This document shows positions 1 through 9,672 of a stretch of DNA of 64,000 bases, piece after piece. A model generated the notes under the pieces. That model saw nothing but the letters and a program-made list of their open reading frames with translations. It ran no database searches and was not told the origin of the DNA. Every line of letters begins with the position of its first letter. Position 1 is the stretch's first letter. Source of the stretch: Sinorhizobium kostiense (lineage in GTDB: Bacteria > Pseudomonadota > Alphaproteobacteria > Rhizobiales > Rhizobiaceae); assembly GCF_017874595.1 (NCBI RefSeq), contig NZ_JAGILA010000002.1, forward strand, positions 992,001 to 1,056,000, read 5' to 3'. The position numbers and the translations under genes are program-made.

Positions 1-248
1 GTACGATTGCCGCTAACCGCCTGCAGCAGCCGTCGATAGATCGGCCAGCTGGCGAAGCCGATGACGACGGCGGCGAGCACCGGCACCACGAAACCGTGGA
101 AGAAATAGACGCCGGCGAGCAGTACGAGGACGAGCAGCCAACGCGCCGCAGAGATCGGCAGGACAAGGGCGGAACGCGAATGAGCCGGCTGCCCGAAGAG
201 CCTCGGCTCCACCGGGAGATTTTCTCGCTCGCGATTGCCCAATTGCAC
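1..248 (-). CDS. AI-2E family transporter (UPF0118/PerM), N-terminal part
   Basis: Only the amino-terminal ~83 codons are in the window; the gene runs off the left edge. The protein has a short polar N terminus followed by a strongly hydrophobic segment (ALVLPISAARWLLVLVLLAG) and the FHGFVVPVLAAVVIGF...WPIYRRL pattern typical of the first membrane segments of AI-2E/PerM-family permeases. Start choice: GGAGG lies at 260-256. The ATG at 254-252 is only one base away from it, while the in-frame GTG at 248-246 is seven bases away, so GTG is preferred. Family members are inner-membrane proteins of varied or unknown substrate, so no substrate is assigned. Confidence 0.7.
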   Translation of the reverse strand, partial: MQLGNRERENLPVEPRLFGQPAHSRSALVLPISAARWLLVLVLLAGVYFFHGFVVPVLAAVVIGFASWPIYRRLLQAVSGNR

Positions 249-254
249 CTGCAT

Positions 255-611
255 TCCTCCGTCTTTCAGAGACCTTACAACAAACGCGCGGCCTTGCCAG
301 CCCGTCTCCCGCAGGATCGCGGATATTGTGCCGGCCTCCAGCGCCGCGTGTTTGCTCAACGGGCAAGGGTCGGGCTAGGCCCCCTCCCCCGCACTTCCCC
401 CTGTTAGCCCAAGCAGGTGACAGGCAGATTTCGGTGATCCTAGCCAGACACGCACAGAACTCGCTTATTGACGCTTACGTCAAAGTAATATAACTGGAAT
501 GATGCTTGAAGAAGCGCAGTAAAAGCAGCATCTTCGACGGAGAGGAAGATCGGGAGGGGTTTTTCTTCGCCGTGAGCACGGCCGTTTGATGCGACCAGAG
601 GGAGAGAGGTC
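255..611. other. Intergenic region, permease / fadD divergent promoters
   Basis: About 357 bases with no supported gene; short frames on either strand are antisense or chance frames. The segment carries the promoters of the leftward permease and the rightward fadD gene. The only structured element I can defend is the 16-bp palindrome at 468-483 next to a TAATAT hexamer at 486-491. Confidence 0.6.
468..483. promoter_or_regulatory. Candidate fadD operator (16-bp palindrome)
   Basis: TTGACGCTTACGTCAA is an inverted repeat with perfect 6-bp arms and a 4-base centre. It lies 128 bases upstream of the fadD ATG and just before a -10-like TAATAT. TTGACG...CGTCAA-type palindromes resemble operators described for regulators of fatty-acid and branched-chain amino-acid catabolism in proteobacteria (LiuR-type). 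The regulator is not identified here, so the assignment is inference. Confidence 0.45.
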
Positions 612-2312
612 ATGGCGGAAGCAAGCATACAGCAGGCAGGGTCCGGCAGCGGAAAGATGTGGCTCGGATCCTATCCGCCCGGCGTGCCCGCCGAGATCGG
701 CCCGATTGCCTATCGCTCCATCGGCGAGTTCTTCGACCACGCTGTTGCACAATATTCCTGGCGTCCGGCCTTCACCAGCATGGGCAAGTCCCTCACCTTC
801 GCCGATCTCAATCGTTATTCGGCAAAGATCGGTGCGTGGCTGCAGTCGCTGGGGCTCACCAGGGGCGATCGGGTCGCGGTCATGCTGCCGAATACCCTGC
901 AGAACCCGGTCGTCGTTTATGGAATCCTTCGCGCGGGCTTCACGGTGGTGAACGTCAATCCGCTCTATACCCCGCGCGAACTCGAACACCAGCTCGTCGA
1001 TGCCGGTGCCAAGGTGATCTTCGTGCTTGAGAATTTCGCCCATACGGTCGAGCAGGTCGTCACCCGGACGGCGGTCAAGCATGTGGTCGTCGCCAGCATG
1101 GGCGACATGCTCGGGGCCAAGGGTCTGGTCGTCAATCTCGTCGTGCGCCGGGTAAAGAAACTCGTTCCCGCCTGGTCGATCCCGAACCATGTCTCCTTCA
1201 AGGCAGTCCTCGCCAAAGGCGCGACACTGACGCTTACGAAACCCCATCTGGGGCCGGGGGACACTGCCTTTCTTCAATATACCGGCGGTACGACGGGCGT
1301 GTCCAAGGGCGCATGCCTGACCCATGCCAACCTTCTCTCGAACATGGCGCAGATGGAGCTCTGGCTGAACACGGCGTTCCTGCGCAAGCCGCGCCCTGAA
1401 CAGCTCACCTTCATGTGCGCGCTGCCGCTCTACCATATCTTCGCACTTACGGTGAATTCGCTGATGGGCCTCGCGCTTGGCGGCAACAACATCCTGATTC
1501 CCAATCCCCGCGACATTCCCGCGTTCGTCAAGGAGCTCGGCAAATACCGCACCAATATCTTTCCCGGGCTCAACACGCTCTTCAATGCGCTGATGAACAA
1601 TCCCGAGTTCCAGAAGCTCGACTTTTCATCGCTGATCCTGACCTTCGGCGGCGGCATGGCCGTGCAGCGGCCGGTTGCGGAGCGCTGGCTGCAGATGACC
1701 GGATGCCCAATCCACGAGGGCTACGGGCTGTCGGAAACCTCGCCGGTCGCCACCGCCAACCGGCTCGACACGGATGAGTTCACTGGCACGATCGGCATGC
1801 CTTTACCCTCGACGGAGGTGGACATACGCGACGAGGACGGCAATTCGTTACCTGTTGGCCAAGTCGGCGAGATCTGCATCCGCGGGCCGCAGGTGATGTC
1901 CGGCTATTGGAAGCGGCCGGAAGAGACGGCGAAGGCGATCTCGCTGGACGGATTCTTCCGCACCGGCGACGTCGGTTTCATGACCGCTGCCGGCCTGATC
2001 AAGATAGTCGACCGCAAGAAGGACATGATCCTCGTCTCCGGCTTCAATGTCTTCCCGAACGAGATCGAGGAGGTGGTGGCCACGCATCCAGGCATTCTGG
2101 AATGCGCGGCGATCGGTGTTGCCGACCCGCATTCCGGCGAGGCGGTGAAGCTTTTCGTCGTGCGCAAGGACCCGAAGCTCACCGAAGAGGAGGTCAAACG
2201 CCACTGTGCGGAGAACCTCACCAATTACAAGCGGCCGAAATTTGTCGAATTCCGCGCCGATTTGCCGAAATCCAACGTCGGCAAGATCCTACGTAAGGAC
2301 TTGCGCGGTTAG
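612..2312 (+). CDS. fadD: Long-chain-fatty-acid--CoA ligase
   Basis: A 566-residue acyl-CoA synthetase that activates fatty acids to acyl-CoA with ATP, at the membrane/cytosol boundary, feeding beta-oxidation. The AMP-binding P-loop YTGGTTGVSKG lies near residue 223. GYGLSETSP and a C-terminal FRTGDVG...DRKKDMILVSGFNVFP block complete the adenylate-forming signature. Length matches FadD (~560). A purine-rich GAGAGAGG precedes the ATG. In S. meliloti the fadD gene upstream of pgi is known for its effect on swarming and nodulation. Downstream pgi is co-oriented after a 129-base gap and probably has its own promoter. Confidence 0.92.
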   Translation: MAEASIQQAGSGSGKMWLGSYPPGVPAEIGPIAYRSIGEFFDHAVAQYSWRPAFTSMGKSLTFADLNRYSAKIGAWLQSLGLTRGDRVAVMLPNTLQNPVVVYGILRAGFTVVNVNPLYTPRELEHQLVDAGAKVIFVLENFAHTVEQVVTRTAVKHVVVASMGDMLGAKGLVVNLVVRRVKKLVPAWSIPNHVSFKAVLAKGATLTLTKPHLGPGDTAFLQYTGGTTGVSKGACLTHANLLSNMAQMELWLNTAFLRKPRPEQLTFMCALPLYHIFALTVNSLMGLALGGNNILIPNPRDIPAFVKELGKYRTNIFPGLNTLFNALMNNPEFQKLDFSSLILTFGGGMAVQRPVAERWLQMTGCPIHEGYGLSETSPVATANRLDTDEFTGTIGMPLPSTEVDIRDEDGNSLPVGQVGEICIRGPQVMSGYWKRPEETAKAISLDGFFRTGDVGFMTAAGLIKIVDRKKDMILVSGFNVFPNEIEEVVATHPGILECAAIGVADPHSGEAVKLFVVRKDPKLTEEEVKRHCAENLTNYKRPKFVEFRADLPKSNVGKILRKDLRG

Positions 2313-2441
2313 CACCAGCGGCGCACCGATCTGGAAATGCCATCCGCAGGCGGTTTTTTCGCTGCAGTGCACACATGCCCTTGATTTGCCGCTGTTAAAG
2401 CGACTAGCTATCGCAGCCAATCCGATGCAAGGAGCCCTGCG

Positions 2442-4067
2442 ATGAAAGCGCTTGTCGAGAACCTCAAAGCCACTGCACGCGAGACCAATGCAACCGACAT
2501 CCGTGCCGCCTTTGCGGCCGATCCCAACCGCTTTTCCCGCTTCAGCACCAGGCTCGGAGACCTCCTCTTCGATTATTCGAAATGTGCAGTGAATGACCGG
2601 ATTCTCGACGGGCTGGAGGCGCTGGCGAAGGCCGCCAAGGTCGAGGAAAAGCGCGACGCGATGTTCCGTGGTGACATCATCAACATCACCGAGGAGCGTG
2701 CGGTACTGCATGTCGCGCTCCGGAACAGGACGAACCGGCCGATCCTCGTCGACGGCAAGGACGTCATGCCCGACGTCAATTCCGTGCTCGAAGCGATGAG
2801 CGCCTTTGCCGACGGGGTACGTTCCGGCGCGCTCCAAGGCGCGACCGGCAAGAAGATCACCGACGTCGTCAATATCGGGATCGGCGGCTCCGACCTCGGT
2901 CCCGTGATGGCGACGCTGGCGTTGGCGCCGTTCCATGACGGGCCGCGGTTGCATTTCGTCTCGAACGTCGACGGCGCCCACATCGCCGACACCCTGAAAC
3001 TCCTCGATCCGGAGACCTCGCTCTTCATCGTCGCGTCCAAGACCTTCACTACGATCGAGACGATGACGAATGCGGCAACCGCCCGCGCCTTCATTGCCGA
3101 TAAGCTCGGCGAGGCGGCTGTCGGCCATCACTTCGCGGCCGTCTCGACGGCGCTCGACAAGGTCGGCGCTTTCGGCATCGATGCCGCCCGCGTCTTCGGC
3201 TTCTGGGACTGGGTCGGCGGGCGCTACTCCATCTGGTCGGCCATCGGCCTGCCGCTGATGATCGCCATCGGCAAAGAAAACTTCGGCCGCTTCCTCGATG
3301 GCGGCCATGCGATCGACGAGCATTTCCGTACCGCCCCTATTCGCGAAAACATCCCGATGCTGCTTGGGCTCATCGGCTTCTATCATCGCAACGTGCTCGG
3401 CTATCCCTCGCGGGCGATCCTGCCCTACGATCAGCGTCTTTCGCGCTTCCCGGCCTATCTGCAGCAGCTCGACATGGAGTCGAACGGCAAGGCCGTGACG
3501 CTTGACAGCACGCCGGTCCAGTTCTCGACCGGGCCCGTGGTCTGGGGCGAACCCGGCACCAATGGCCAGCATGCCTTCTATCAGCTTATCCACCAGGGCA
3601 CCGACATCATTCCCGCCGAGTTCATGATCGCTGCGAACGGACATGAGAAGAGACTGCGTCACCAGCACCAACTTCTGATCGCCAACTGTCTGGCGCAGTC
3701 GGAAGCCCTGATGAAAGGCCGCACGCTCGCCGAGGCAAAGGCGCAGCTTACGTCGAAGGGCATGGATGAGGCGAAGGCCGACAGAATCGCGCCGCATCGC
3801 GTCTTCACCGGCAATCGGCCGTCGCTCACCTTCGTCTACGACCAACTCGATCCGTTCGCGCTCGGGCGCCTGATTGCGCTCTACGAACATCGTGTCTTCG
3901 TCGAAGGCGCGCTCTTCAACATCAACTCCTTCGATCAATGGGGGGTCGAGCTCGGCAAGGAGCTCGCGACCGGGCTTCTCCCGGTTGTCGAGGGAAAGGA
4001 GAGCGCCGACGGCCACGATTCCTCCACTGCCGGCCTGGTTGCCGCTCTCCTGAAGGCGGCGCGCTGA
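2442..4067 (+). CDS. pgi: Glucose-6-phosphate isomerase
   Basis: Interconverts glucose-6-P and fructose-6-P in the cytoplasm. At 541 residues it is the long bacterial form. The first GPI signature ([17 protein letters not shown]) is near residue 255 and the second ([15 protein letters not shown]) near residue 490. The catalytic glutamate of [13 protein letters not shown] is at about residue 370. It converges on the fructokinase gene, so together with the frc importer it completes the route from external fructose to the hexose-phosphate pool used by the Entner-Doudoroff and pentose-phosphate pathways of rhizobia. Confidence 0.96.
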   Translation: MKALVENLKATARETNATDIRAAFAADPNRFSRFSTRLGDLLFDYSKCAVNDRILDGLEALAKAAKVEEKRDAMFRGDIINITEERAVLHVALRNRTNRPILVDGKDVMPDVNSVLEAMSAFADGVRSGALQGATGKKITDVVNIGIGGSDLGPVMATLALAPFHDGPRLHFVSNVDGAHIADTLKLLDPETSLFIVASKTFTTIETMTNAATARAFIADKLGEAAVGHHFAAVSTALDKVGAFGIDAARVFGFWDWVGGRYSIWSAIGLPLMIAIGKENFGRFLDGGHAIDEHFRTAPIRENIPMLLGLIGFYHRNVLGYPSRAILPYDQRLSRFPAYLQQLDMESNGKAVTLDSTPVQFSTGPVVWGEPGTNGQHAFYQLIHQGTDIIPAEFMIAANGHEKRLRHQHQLLIANCLAQSEALMKGRTLAEAKAQLTSKGMDEAKADRIAPHRVFTGNRPSLTFVYDQLDPFALGRLIALYEHRVFVEGALFNINSFDQWGVELGKELATGLLPVVEGKESADGHDSSTAGLVAALLKAAR

Positions 4068-4206
4068 TCAAGAACAAGGGGCTCGGCCAAGTACCCCCAC
4101 TGGCCTTCCCGTCCTCGCAGCAGCTGCGGAGTGGGCCGGCCAGAGGGGATATCGACCGTCGCGCGTTCCGGCCAAGTCGGCGAGAACCGGTGTCGTTAGT
4201 ATGAAC

Positions 4207-5133
4207 TCAGAGCCCGATTTCGTGGCGCCAGGGCGGATTGGCGCCGGCGCGCGAGACGGTGACAGCCGCGGCCTTGGCACCGAGCGTAAGCGCATCGCGA
4301 ACGGCGCCCTCGTCAAGGCTCGCCACGCTTTCCTTAGTGAGCCGATCGTTGAGCTTCAGCGAAGCCAGTACGCCGGCATCGAAAGTATCGCCGGCACCGA
4401 CGGTATCGACCACGGCGACGCGCTCGCCGGCGACTTCGACTTTGTGATTCCGGGTGTAGCCGACCGCGCCGGCCGCTCCCTTGGTGATCAGCACCAGCTT
4501 CGGGCCACGCGTCAGCCATTCGGCTGCGAGCGCGTCATGACTGCCCTCCATGCCGAACCAGGCGAGATCCTCGTCGGAGAACTTGATGATGTCCGACATC
4601 GCAGCCATTCGGTTCATGCGGGCAAGATGCGCCTCCCGGTCCTTGATGAAGCCCGGGCGGATGTTCGGGTCGAAGGAGATCACCCGTCTCTCGTGCTCCC
4701 GCCGCATCAGCGCCTCATAGGTCGAGCCGCAGGGTTCGGGAATAAGGCTGATCGCGCCGAAATGTAGCGCCTCGCAGGTGTCGTCGAGCCCCGGCAGGTG
4801 ATCGACGGTGATCATTCGCCCGGCCGTGTTCTCGTCGAAGAACGCGTAGCTCGCATGGCCGTCGACAAGCTTTACGAAAGCGAGCGTCGTGTGCAGCGGC
4901 AGGGTGGCGCAGGGGCTGTAATCGACATTGGCAGCTTTCAGCGTCTCACGCAGGATATCGCCGAACATGTCGTCGGAAAGGCCAGTGACGAAGCCGGTCG
5001 GAATGCCGAGGCGTCCAAGCGCGATGGCGGTATTGAAAATTGCGCCCCCCGCATAGGGCGCAAAGGCAGTTTCCCCCGCCGCCGTCTCACGCGGCAGCAT
5101 GTCGATCAAGGCCTCTCCGCAGCACACGATCAT
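4207..5133 (-). CDS. frk: Fructokinase, PfkB family
   Basis: A 308-residue PfkB carbohydrate kinase. The N terminus MIVCCGEALIDM and the C-terminal signature DTVGAGDTFDAG (about residues 246-257, catalytic Asp within GAGD) are both intact. Similarity to fructokinases plus the location beside pgi and the frc fructose importer supports ATP-dependent phosphorylation of fructose to fructose-6-P. It is the last gene of a probable pyrC-pyrE-frk transcript, 49 bases after pyrE. A related sugar kinase specificity cannot be excluded from sequence alone. Confidence 0.85.
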   Translation of the reverse strand: MIVCCGEALIDMLPRETAAGETAFAPYAGGAIFNTAIALGRLGIPTGFVTGLSDDMFGDILRETLKAANVDYSPCATLPLHTTLAFVKLVDGHASYAFFDENTAGRMITVDHLPGLDDTCEALHFGAISLIPEPCGSTYEALMRREHERRVISFDPNIRPGFIKDREAHLARMNRMAAMSDIIKFSDEDLAWFGMEGSHDALAAEWLTRGPKLVLITKGAAGAVGYTRNHKVEVAGERVAVVDTVGAGDTFDAGVLASLKLNDRLTKESVASLDEGAVRDALTLGAKAAAVTVSRAGANPPWRHEIGL

Positions 5134-5182
5134 GACTGTCCTCCCTGAAATCTATTCGGTTGATTAAGCGCGCGCCGGTCTG

Positions 5183-5881
5183 TCACTGAGCCGCGAGCGC
5201 GCTGACGCCGCCGTTGCGGGCCGACCATTCGAGCGGCGCATTGAGGAAAGCCTCGACCTCGTTCAGCGTCTTTTCGTCAAAGAGCGCCTGCTCTCGGGCG
5301 ACGGCAAGTACGTTGCGCCAGGTGGCGATGTAATGCAGGTCGACGCCTTTGGACTTCATGTTGGCGCGTGCCTCCGGGAAGATATCGTAATAGAAAAGGG
5401 CAACGCCGTGCTCGACTATGCCGCCGGCCGCGCGGATTGCATCGATGAACTTGAACATCGAACCGCCGGCGGTCGTCAGGTCCTCGATCACCAGAACGCG
5501 CGCACCCTCCGGCATATGCCCCTCGATTTGGGCATTGCGGCCGTGTCCCTTCGGCGCCTTGCGCACATAGATCATCGGTAGGCCGAGGCGCTCGGCAAGC
5601 ATTGCCGCAAACGGGATGCCAGCGGTCTCGCCGCCCGCAACCACGTCAAACTGCTCGAAACCGGCCTCACTCAGGATCGTCGCCGCCGCGAAATCCATGA
5701 CGGCCGAGCGAATCCGCGGATAGGAGATCAGCTTGCGGCAATCGATATAGACCGGGCTCGCCATGCCGGAGGCAAGCTTGTACGGTTCATCGGCGCGAAA
5801 ATGCACGGCCCTGATTTCCCAGAGCATCTTCGCCACCAGCTCTGCCATCACCGCCTTGTCGGTGAATGCATTCGAAAACAT
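5183..5881 (-). CDS. pyrE: Orotate phosphoribosyltransferase
   Basis: Transfers phosphoribose from PRPP to orotate in pyrimidine biosynthesis. The 232-residue protein has the PRPP-binding motif [13 protein letters not shown] near residues 125-138 and the [17 protein letters not shown] loop that carries catalytic lysines. The frame stays open upstream to 5929, but GGAGGGAAGTTC precedes the ATG at 5881-5879 with ideal spacing, so translation should begin at MFSNAFTDK. It lies between pyrC (53-base gap) and frk (49-base gap) on the same strand. Confidence 0.93.
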   Translation of the reverse strand: MFSNAFTDKAVMAELVAKMLWEIRAVHFRADEPYKLASGMASPVYIDCRKLISYPRIRSAVMDFAAATILSEAGFEQFDVVAGGETAGIPFAAMLAERLGLPMIYVRKAPKGHGRNAQIEGHMPEGARVLVIEDLTTAGGSMFKFIDAIRAAGGIVEHGVALFYYDIFPEARANMKSKGVDLHYIATWRNVLAVAREQALFDEKTLNEVEAFLNAPLEWSARNGGVSALAAQ

Positions 5882-5934
5882 GAACTTCCCTCCGTGGCAT
5901 GACCTGAAACGATCACGCATCCAAGACAACCCGA

Positions 5935-6972
5935 TTAGACGACAGCCCAGTAGAGCGGGAACATCGGATCAAAAACGGTGACCGGTCCCGCCTCAGTCTC
6001 GATCTTGGCCGGATAGCGCACTGGCTCCTGCCCTTTGCTGAGCGTGATTCTTTCCTCGTTGACCGGCAGGCCATACCACGCAGGGCCGTTCAGCGACGTG
6101 AAAGCCTCCAGCCGGTCGAGCGCCCCCTCCTCCTCGAAGACCTGCGCGAGGCAACTCAGGGTATTTATCGAGGTGTAAATTCCGGCGCAGCCGCAGGCGC
6201 ATTCCTTGAGCGGATCGACATGCGGGGCGGAATCGGTGCCCAGGAAGAAGCGCACGTCGCCGGAGGTTGCCGCTGCCCGTAGCGCGAGACGGTGTGTTTC
6301 GCGTTTCGCGACCGGCAGGCAGTAATAATGCGGCTTGATGCCGCCGACGAGAATGGCGTTGCGGTTGATGATCAGGTGATGGGTGGTGATCGAGCCGGCG
6401 AGGTTGGCTTTCGACGCCTTGATATAGTCGATACCGTCCTTTGTCGTCACGTGCTCCATGGTGATCCTGAGCTCCGGCAGGCGCCGACGCAAGGGATCGA
6501 GAACCGTTTCGATGAACACGGCCTCACGGTCGAAGATATCGACCTCCGGCGTCGTTACCTCGCCGTGGACGCAGAGCGGCAGGCCGATCTTGGCCATGCG
6601 CTCGAGCACCGGCATTGCCTTGTCGATGTCGCGCACGCCGCTCGCCGAATTGGTGGTGGCACCGGCCGGGTAGAGCTTTACCGCCTTGACGAGACCGCTT
6701 CTGAACCCCTCCGCGACATCATTCGGGTCGGTACTTTCGGTCAAGTAGAGCGTCATCAGCGGTTCGAAGCGATGGCCCGCGGGAATGGCGGCGAGAATAC
6801 GCGCGCGATAGGCCGCCGCATCGGCGGCGGTGACGACCGGCGGCACAAGATTGGGCATGACGATCGCGCGGGCGAAGTGGCGGCTCGTGTCAGCGACGAC
6901 GCCGCGCAGCATGCCGCCATCGCGCAAGTGAAGGTGCCAATCGTCCGGGCGCCTGATTACGAGCTCTTGCAT
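5935..6972 (-). CDS. pyrC: Dihydroorotase (class II)
   Basis: Cyclises carbamoyl-aspartate to dihydroorotate. The 345-residue protein begins [19 protein letters not shown], containing the metal-binding HLHLR motif at about residues 13-17. VKLYPAG holds the lysine that becomes carboxylated to bridge the two zincs. ITTHHL and the GTDSAPH block near the C terminus supply further ligands. This is the short E. coli PyrC-like class, not the PyrX/AllB-like class. First gene of the pyrC-pyrE-frk set. Confidence 0.94.
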   Translation of the reverse strand: MQELVIRRPDDWHLHLRDGGMLRGVVADTSRHFARAIVMPNLVPPVVTAADAAAYRARILAAIPAGHRFEPLMTLYLTESTDPNDVAEGFRSGLVKAVKLYPAGATTNSASGVRDIDKAMPVLERMAKIGLPLCVHGEVTTPEVDIFDREAVFIETVLDPLRRRLPELRITMEHVTTKDGIDYIKASKANLAGSITTHHLIINRNAILVGGIKPHYYCLPVAKRETHRLALRAAATSGDVRFFLGTDSAPHVDPLKECACGCAGIYTSINTLSCLAQVFEEEGALDRLEAFTSLNGPAWYGLPVNEERITLSKGQEPVRYPAKIETEAGPVTVFDPMFPLYWAVV

Positions 6973-7190
6973 GTCAGCGTTCTCCCGATGCTCGCGCCCG
7001 ATCCGCGCGGGCGGCGCTGCGGCCGGCGCTTGTGGGGCGGTAATTCATGTGGTGAAACCGCATCTCGATATCATCATTGCGCCGCGGAAGACAACGACGA
7101 TTCCAACGGGATCGATCCACAGGGGGCGATTCCAAGGGCCAGGCACAGGATGTGGGCGTCACACACTGTCATCCCACTCCGGAGCTACCG

Positions 7191-7811
7191 TCAGAAGTCC
7201 GGAACCACCCGGTCGGCGGGCCGCCGACTGTCGAGGACCCGACGGGCGTTCGGGATGTCGTTGCCGAAGGCCTTCGCGCGCGCCACCTCGTTATCGTACC
7301 CGTAATCGAGCCAGCGCTGGAGCAGCCTCTTTTCGAGCACTTCCAGGCCGGGATCGATGAAGACCGAATAATCGAACGCTCCATCGAGGGCGCTCCAGGG
7401 CGCCTCGTCGAGCAGCAGGTAATTGCCTTCGACGAGGACAAGGCGCGTCTCCGGCGCAATGATCCTTGCCGAAGCGATCGCCAATTCCCTGGAACGATCG
7501 AAGACCGGAACCAAAACCTCGCCGTCATTAGCGCGGACGGCTGCGAGCGTTGCAAGGAACGTGCGCACGTCGAAGGTCTCGGGCGCGCCCTTGCGGCCAA
7601 GCAAGCCCTTCTTTTCGAGGACGGCGTTGTCCATGTGGAACCCGTCCATCGGGAGCACTGCCACGCTTTCGCCCGCTGAGGCGATCGCCTCGGCAAGGGC
7701 TTCGGAAAGTGTCGACTTGCCGGCCCCCGGTGGGCCGGCAATGGCGACGATGAAACGGCCGGCGCCGGCCGCCCGTTTCAGGATCTCGTCCGTCAAGGAC
7801 CTGCGCGTCAT
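7191..7811 (-). CDS. frcK: FrcK, P-loop kinase of the fructose operon
   Basis: A 206-residue P-loop protein with Walker A GPPGAGKST near residues 26-34 and the VLPMDGFHMDN and LVLVEGNYLLL motifs of the uridine kinase/phosphoribulokinase-like nucleoside-kinase family. It is the last gene of frcBCAK: its ATG overlaps the frcA stop (ATGA). The S. meliloti fructose operon carries such a kinase-like gene named frcK; its substrate is unsettled. It is not of the PfkB fructokinase family, and a real fructokinase gene (frk) lies 2 kb away, so direct fructose phosphorylation should not be assumed. Confidence 0.85.
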   Translation of the reverse strand: MTRRSLTDEILKRAAGAGRFIVAIAGPPGAGKSTLSEALAEAIASAGESVAVLPMDGFHMDNAVLEKKGLLGRKGAPETFDVRTFLATLAAVRANDGEVLVPVFDRSRELAIASARIIAPETRLVLVEGNYLLLDEAPWSALDGAFDYSVFIDPGLEVLEKRLLQRWLDYGYDNEVARAKAFGNDIPNARRVLDSRRPADRVVPDF

Positions 7812-8590
7812 GCAGCAATCGCCTCACCCGGAGGTGCTTTTGCACCGGTCATGAAGGCGACCGCATCCGACATGGTGAAGTCCTTGGGATTGATGACGCA
7901 GAGCCGCCGGCCGAGGCGGTGGATATGGATCCGGTCCGCCACCTCAAAGACATGCGGCATGTTGTGCGAGATCAAGACGATTGGCAGGCCGCGGGCGCGG
8001 ACATCGAGGATCAGTTCCAACACGCGCCGGCTTTCCTTCACACCGAGTGCCGCAGTCGGCTCGTCCATGATCACGACTTTCGAGCCGAAGGCGGCCGCCC
8101 GTGCGACGGCGACGCCCTGGCGCTGGCCGCCCGAAAGCGTTTCCACCGCCTGATTGATGTTCTGGATCGTCATCAGGCCCAGTTCGGACAGCTTTGCCCG
8201 CGCCTGTTTTTCCATGGCCGCGCGGTCGAGCGAGCGGAACCACTTGCCCATGATCCCCGGCTTGCGGATCTCCCGGCCGAGAAACATGTTGTCGGCGATC
8301 GAGAGCGCCGGCGACAGGGCAAGATTCTGGTAGACCGTCTCGATGCCGGCCTTGCGCGCATCCATCGGCGAGCGGAAATGCACCGGCTGGCCTTCCAGGC
8401 GGATTTCGCCGTCGTCCGGCGTGAGAGCGCCGGAAACAGCCTTGATCATCGTTGACTTGCCGGCACCATTGTCGCCGATCACAGCGAGGATTTCGCCGGG
8501 GTAGAGATCGAAATCGGCATGGTCTAGAGCTGTCACCCGGCCATAGCGCTTGACGAGACCGCGGGCGGTGAGAATGGGTTCCTGTGCCAT
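7808..8590 (-). CDS. frcA: Fructose ABC transporter, ATP-binding protein
   Basis: A 260-residue ATPase that energises import through FrcC. Walker A GDNGAGKST is at residues 39-47, the ABC signature LSGGQ at 152-156 and Walker B VVIMDEP at 172-178. It has one nucleotide-binding domain, unlike the duplicated RbsA/XylG type, so two copies must dimerise. The frame is open far upstream, but MAQEPILTARGLVKRYG is the natural start at 8590, overlapping the frcC stop codon by one base (TGATG). Translational coupling through frcC-frcA-frcK is likely. Confidence 0.95.
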   Translation of the reverse strand: MAQEPILTARGLVKRYGRVTALDHADFDLYPGEILAVIGDNGAGKSTMIKAVSGALTPDDGEIRLEGQPVHFRSPMDARKAGIETVYQNLALSPALSIADNMFLGREIRKPGIMGKWFRSLDRAAMEKQARAKLSELGLMTIQNINQAVETLSGGQRQGVAVARAAAFGSKVVIMDEPTAALGVKESRRVLELILDVRARGLPIVLISHNMPHVFEVADRIHIHRLGRRLCVINPKDFTMSDAVAFMTGAKAPPGEAIAA

Positions 8591-9672
8591 CAGGCTGCTA
8601 CCTTTCTGATCCACTGGTCGATTGCAACGGCGAGGATGATCAGCAAGCCGATCAACAGATAGGTCCATTGCGGGTCGGTGCCCATCAGGCGAAGTCCGAG
8701 CGAGAAGACGCCGACGATGAGTGCACCGAACAGCATGCCGAGAATGGAGCCGCGTCCGCCGAAGAGCGAGATGCCGCCGATCACCACGGCGGTGATCGAT
8801 TCGATATTCGCGAACTGGCCGGCGGTCGGCGAGACCGAGCCGATGCGGCCGATGAGGGCCCAGCCGGCCAGGGCGCAGATCAGGCCCGACAGCGTATAGA
8901 CGGCGACGAGCATGTGCCTGACGTTGACGCCGGCGAGCTTGGCCGCTTCCGGGTCGTCGCCCACCGCATAGACGTAGCGTCCCCAGGCCGTATGGTTCAG
9001 GACATACCAGAGCAGGCCGACGAGAAGGACCATGGCGATGACGCCATAGGTGAAGACGGCGTTGCCCAGGCGAAGGCTCTGGCCGAAGAATTGCAGAATC
9101 GGCGCGTTCGCGGAGATGTCCTGTGCGCGAATCGTCTCGTTGGCCGAATAGAGGAAATTCGACGCGAGCACAATCTGCCACATGCCCAGGGTAACGATGA
9201 AGGGCGGCAGCTTCATGCGCGCGACGAGGGTGCCGTTGATGTAGCCGCAGAGCGCCCCGACACCAAGTCCGCAGAGGACGGAGAGCGTCGGCGGCAGACC
9301 GTAGCGGAAAGTAAACTGTCCCATCACCACGGAGGAGAGCACCATGATCGCGCCGACCGACAGGTCGATGCCGGCCGTCAGCACGACGAGCGTCTGGGCC
9401 GCGCCGACGATGCCGACGATCGCCACCTGCTGCAGGATGAGCGTCATCGAGAAGGCGGAGAAGAACTTGCCGCCGAGAATGGCGCCAAAGGCTGCCAAGG
9501 ACAGCACCAGGACGATCAGCGGCACGGCGGCCGGGCTCGAATGAAGGAAATGCTGGAGTTTCTGAAGTGGCGTCTTGTCATGCGTGTCGAAGGACGCCAC
9601 CTCCGTCGAACTGTTGACCAGGACTTTTTCGAATTCCTGGGATGGCTGTGCGGCTGTGTTTGGCTCGCCCAT
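8590..9672 (-). CDS. frcC: Fructose ABC transporter, permease
   Basis: A 360-residue inner-membrane permease of the ribose/xylose (RbsC-like) family with about ten hydrophobic segments and the family pattern LTAGIDLSVGAIMVLSSVV and GVNVRHMLVAVYTLSG, where it meets the ATPase. Start choice: the frame opens at 9702, but GGGAGGAGTCTCC precedes the ATG at 9672 with good spacing, so MGEPNTAAQPSQ is the better N terminus. A polar stretch of about 45 residues precedes the first membrane helix. It is separated from frcB by about 400 bases but co-oriented with it. Confidence 0.94.
   Translation of the reverse strand: MGEPNTAAQPSQEFEKVLVNSSTEVASFDTHDKTPLQKLQHFLHSSPAAVPLIVLVLSLAAFGAILGGKFFSAFSMTLILQQVAIVGIVGAAQTLVVLTAGIDLSVGAIMVLSSVVMGQFTFRYGLPPTLSVLCGLGVGALCGYINGTLVARMKLPPFIVTLGMWQIVLASNFLYSANETIRAQDISANAPILQFFGQSLRLGNAVFTYGVIAMVLLVGLLWYVLNHTAWGRYVYAVGDDPEAAKLAGVNVRHMLVAVYTLSGLICALAGWALIGRIGSVSPTAGQFANIESITAVVIGGISLFGGRGSILGMLFGALIVGVFSLGLRLMGTDPQWTYLLIGLLIILAVAIDQWIRKVAA

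Noticed and set aside
2289..4016. 575-codon open frame antisense to pgi
   Set aside because: Long antisense frames are expected opposite GC-rich genes with strong third-position bias. No family pattern, no SD, fully covered by pgi.
6973..7190. Possible small gene between pyrC and frcK
   Set aside because: A 62-codon frame exists on the minus strand but has no SD, no domain and irregular composition; treated as non-coding leader of pyrC.
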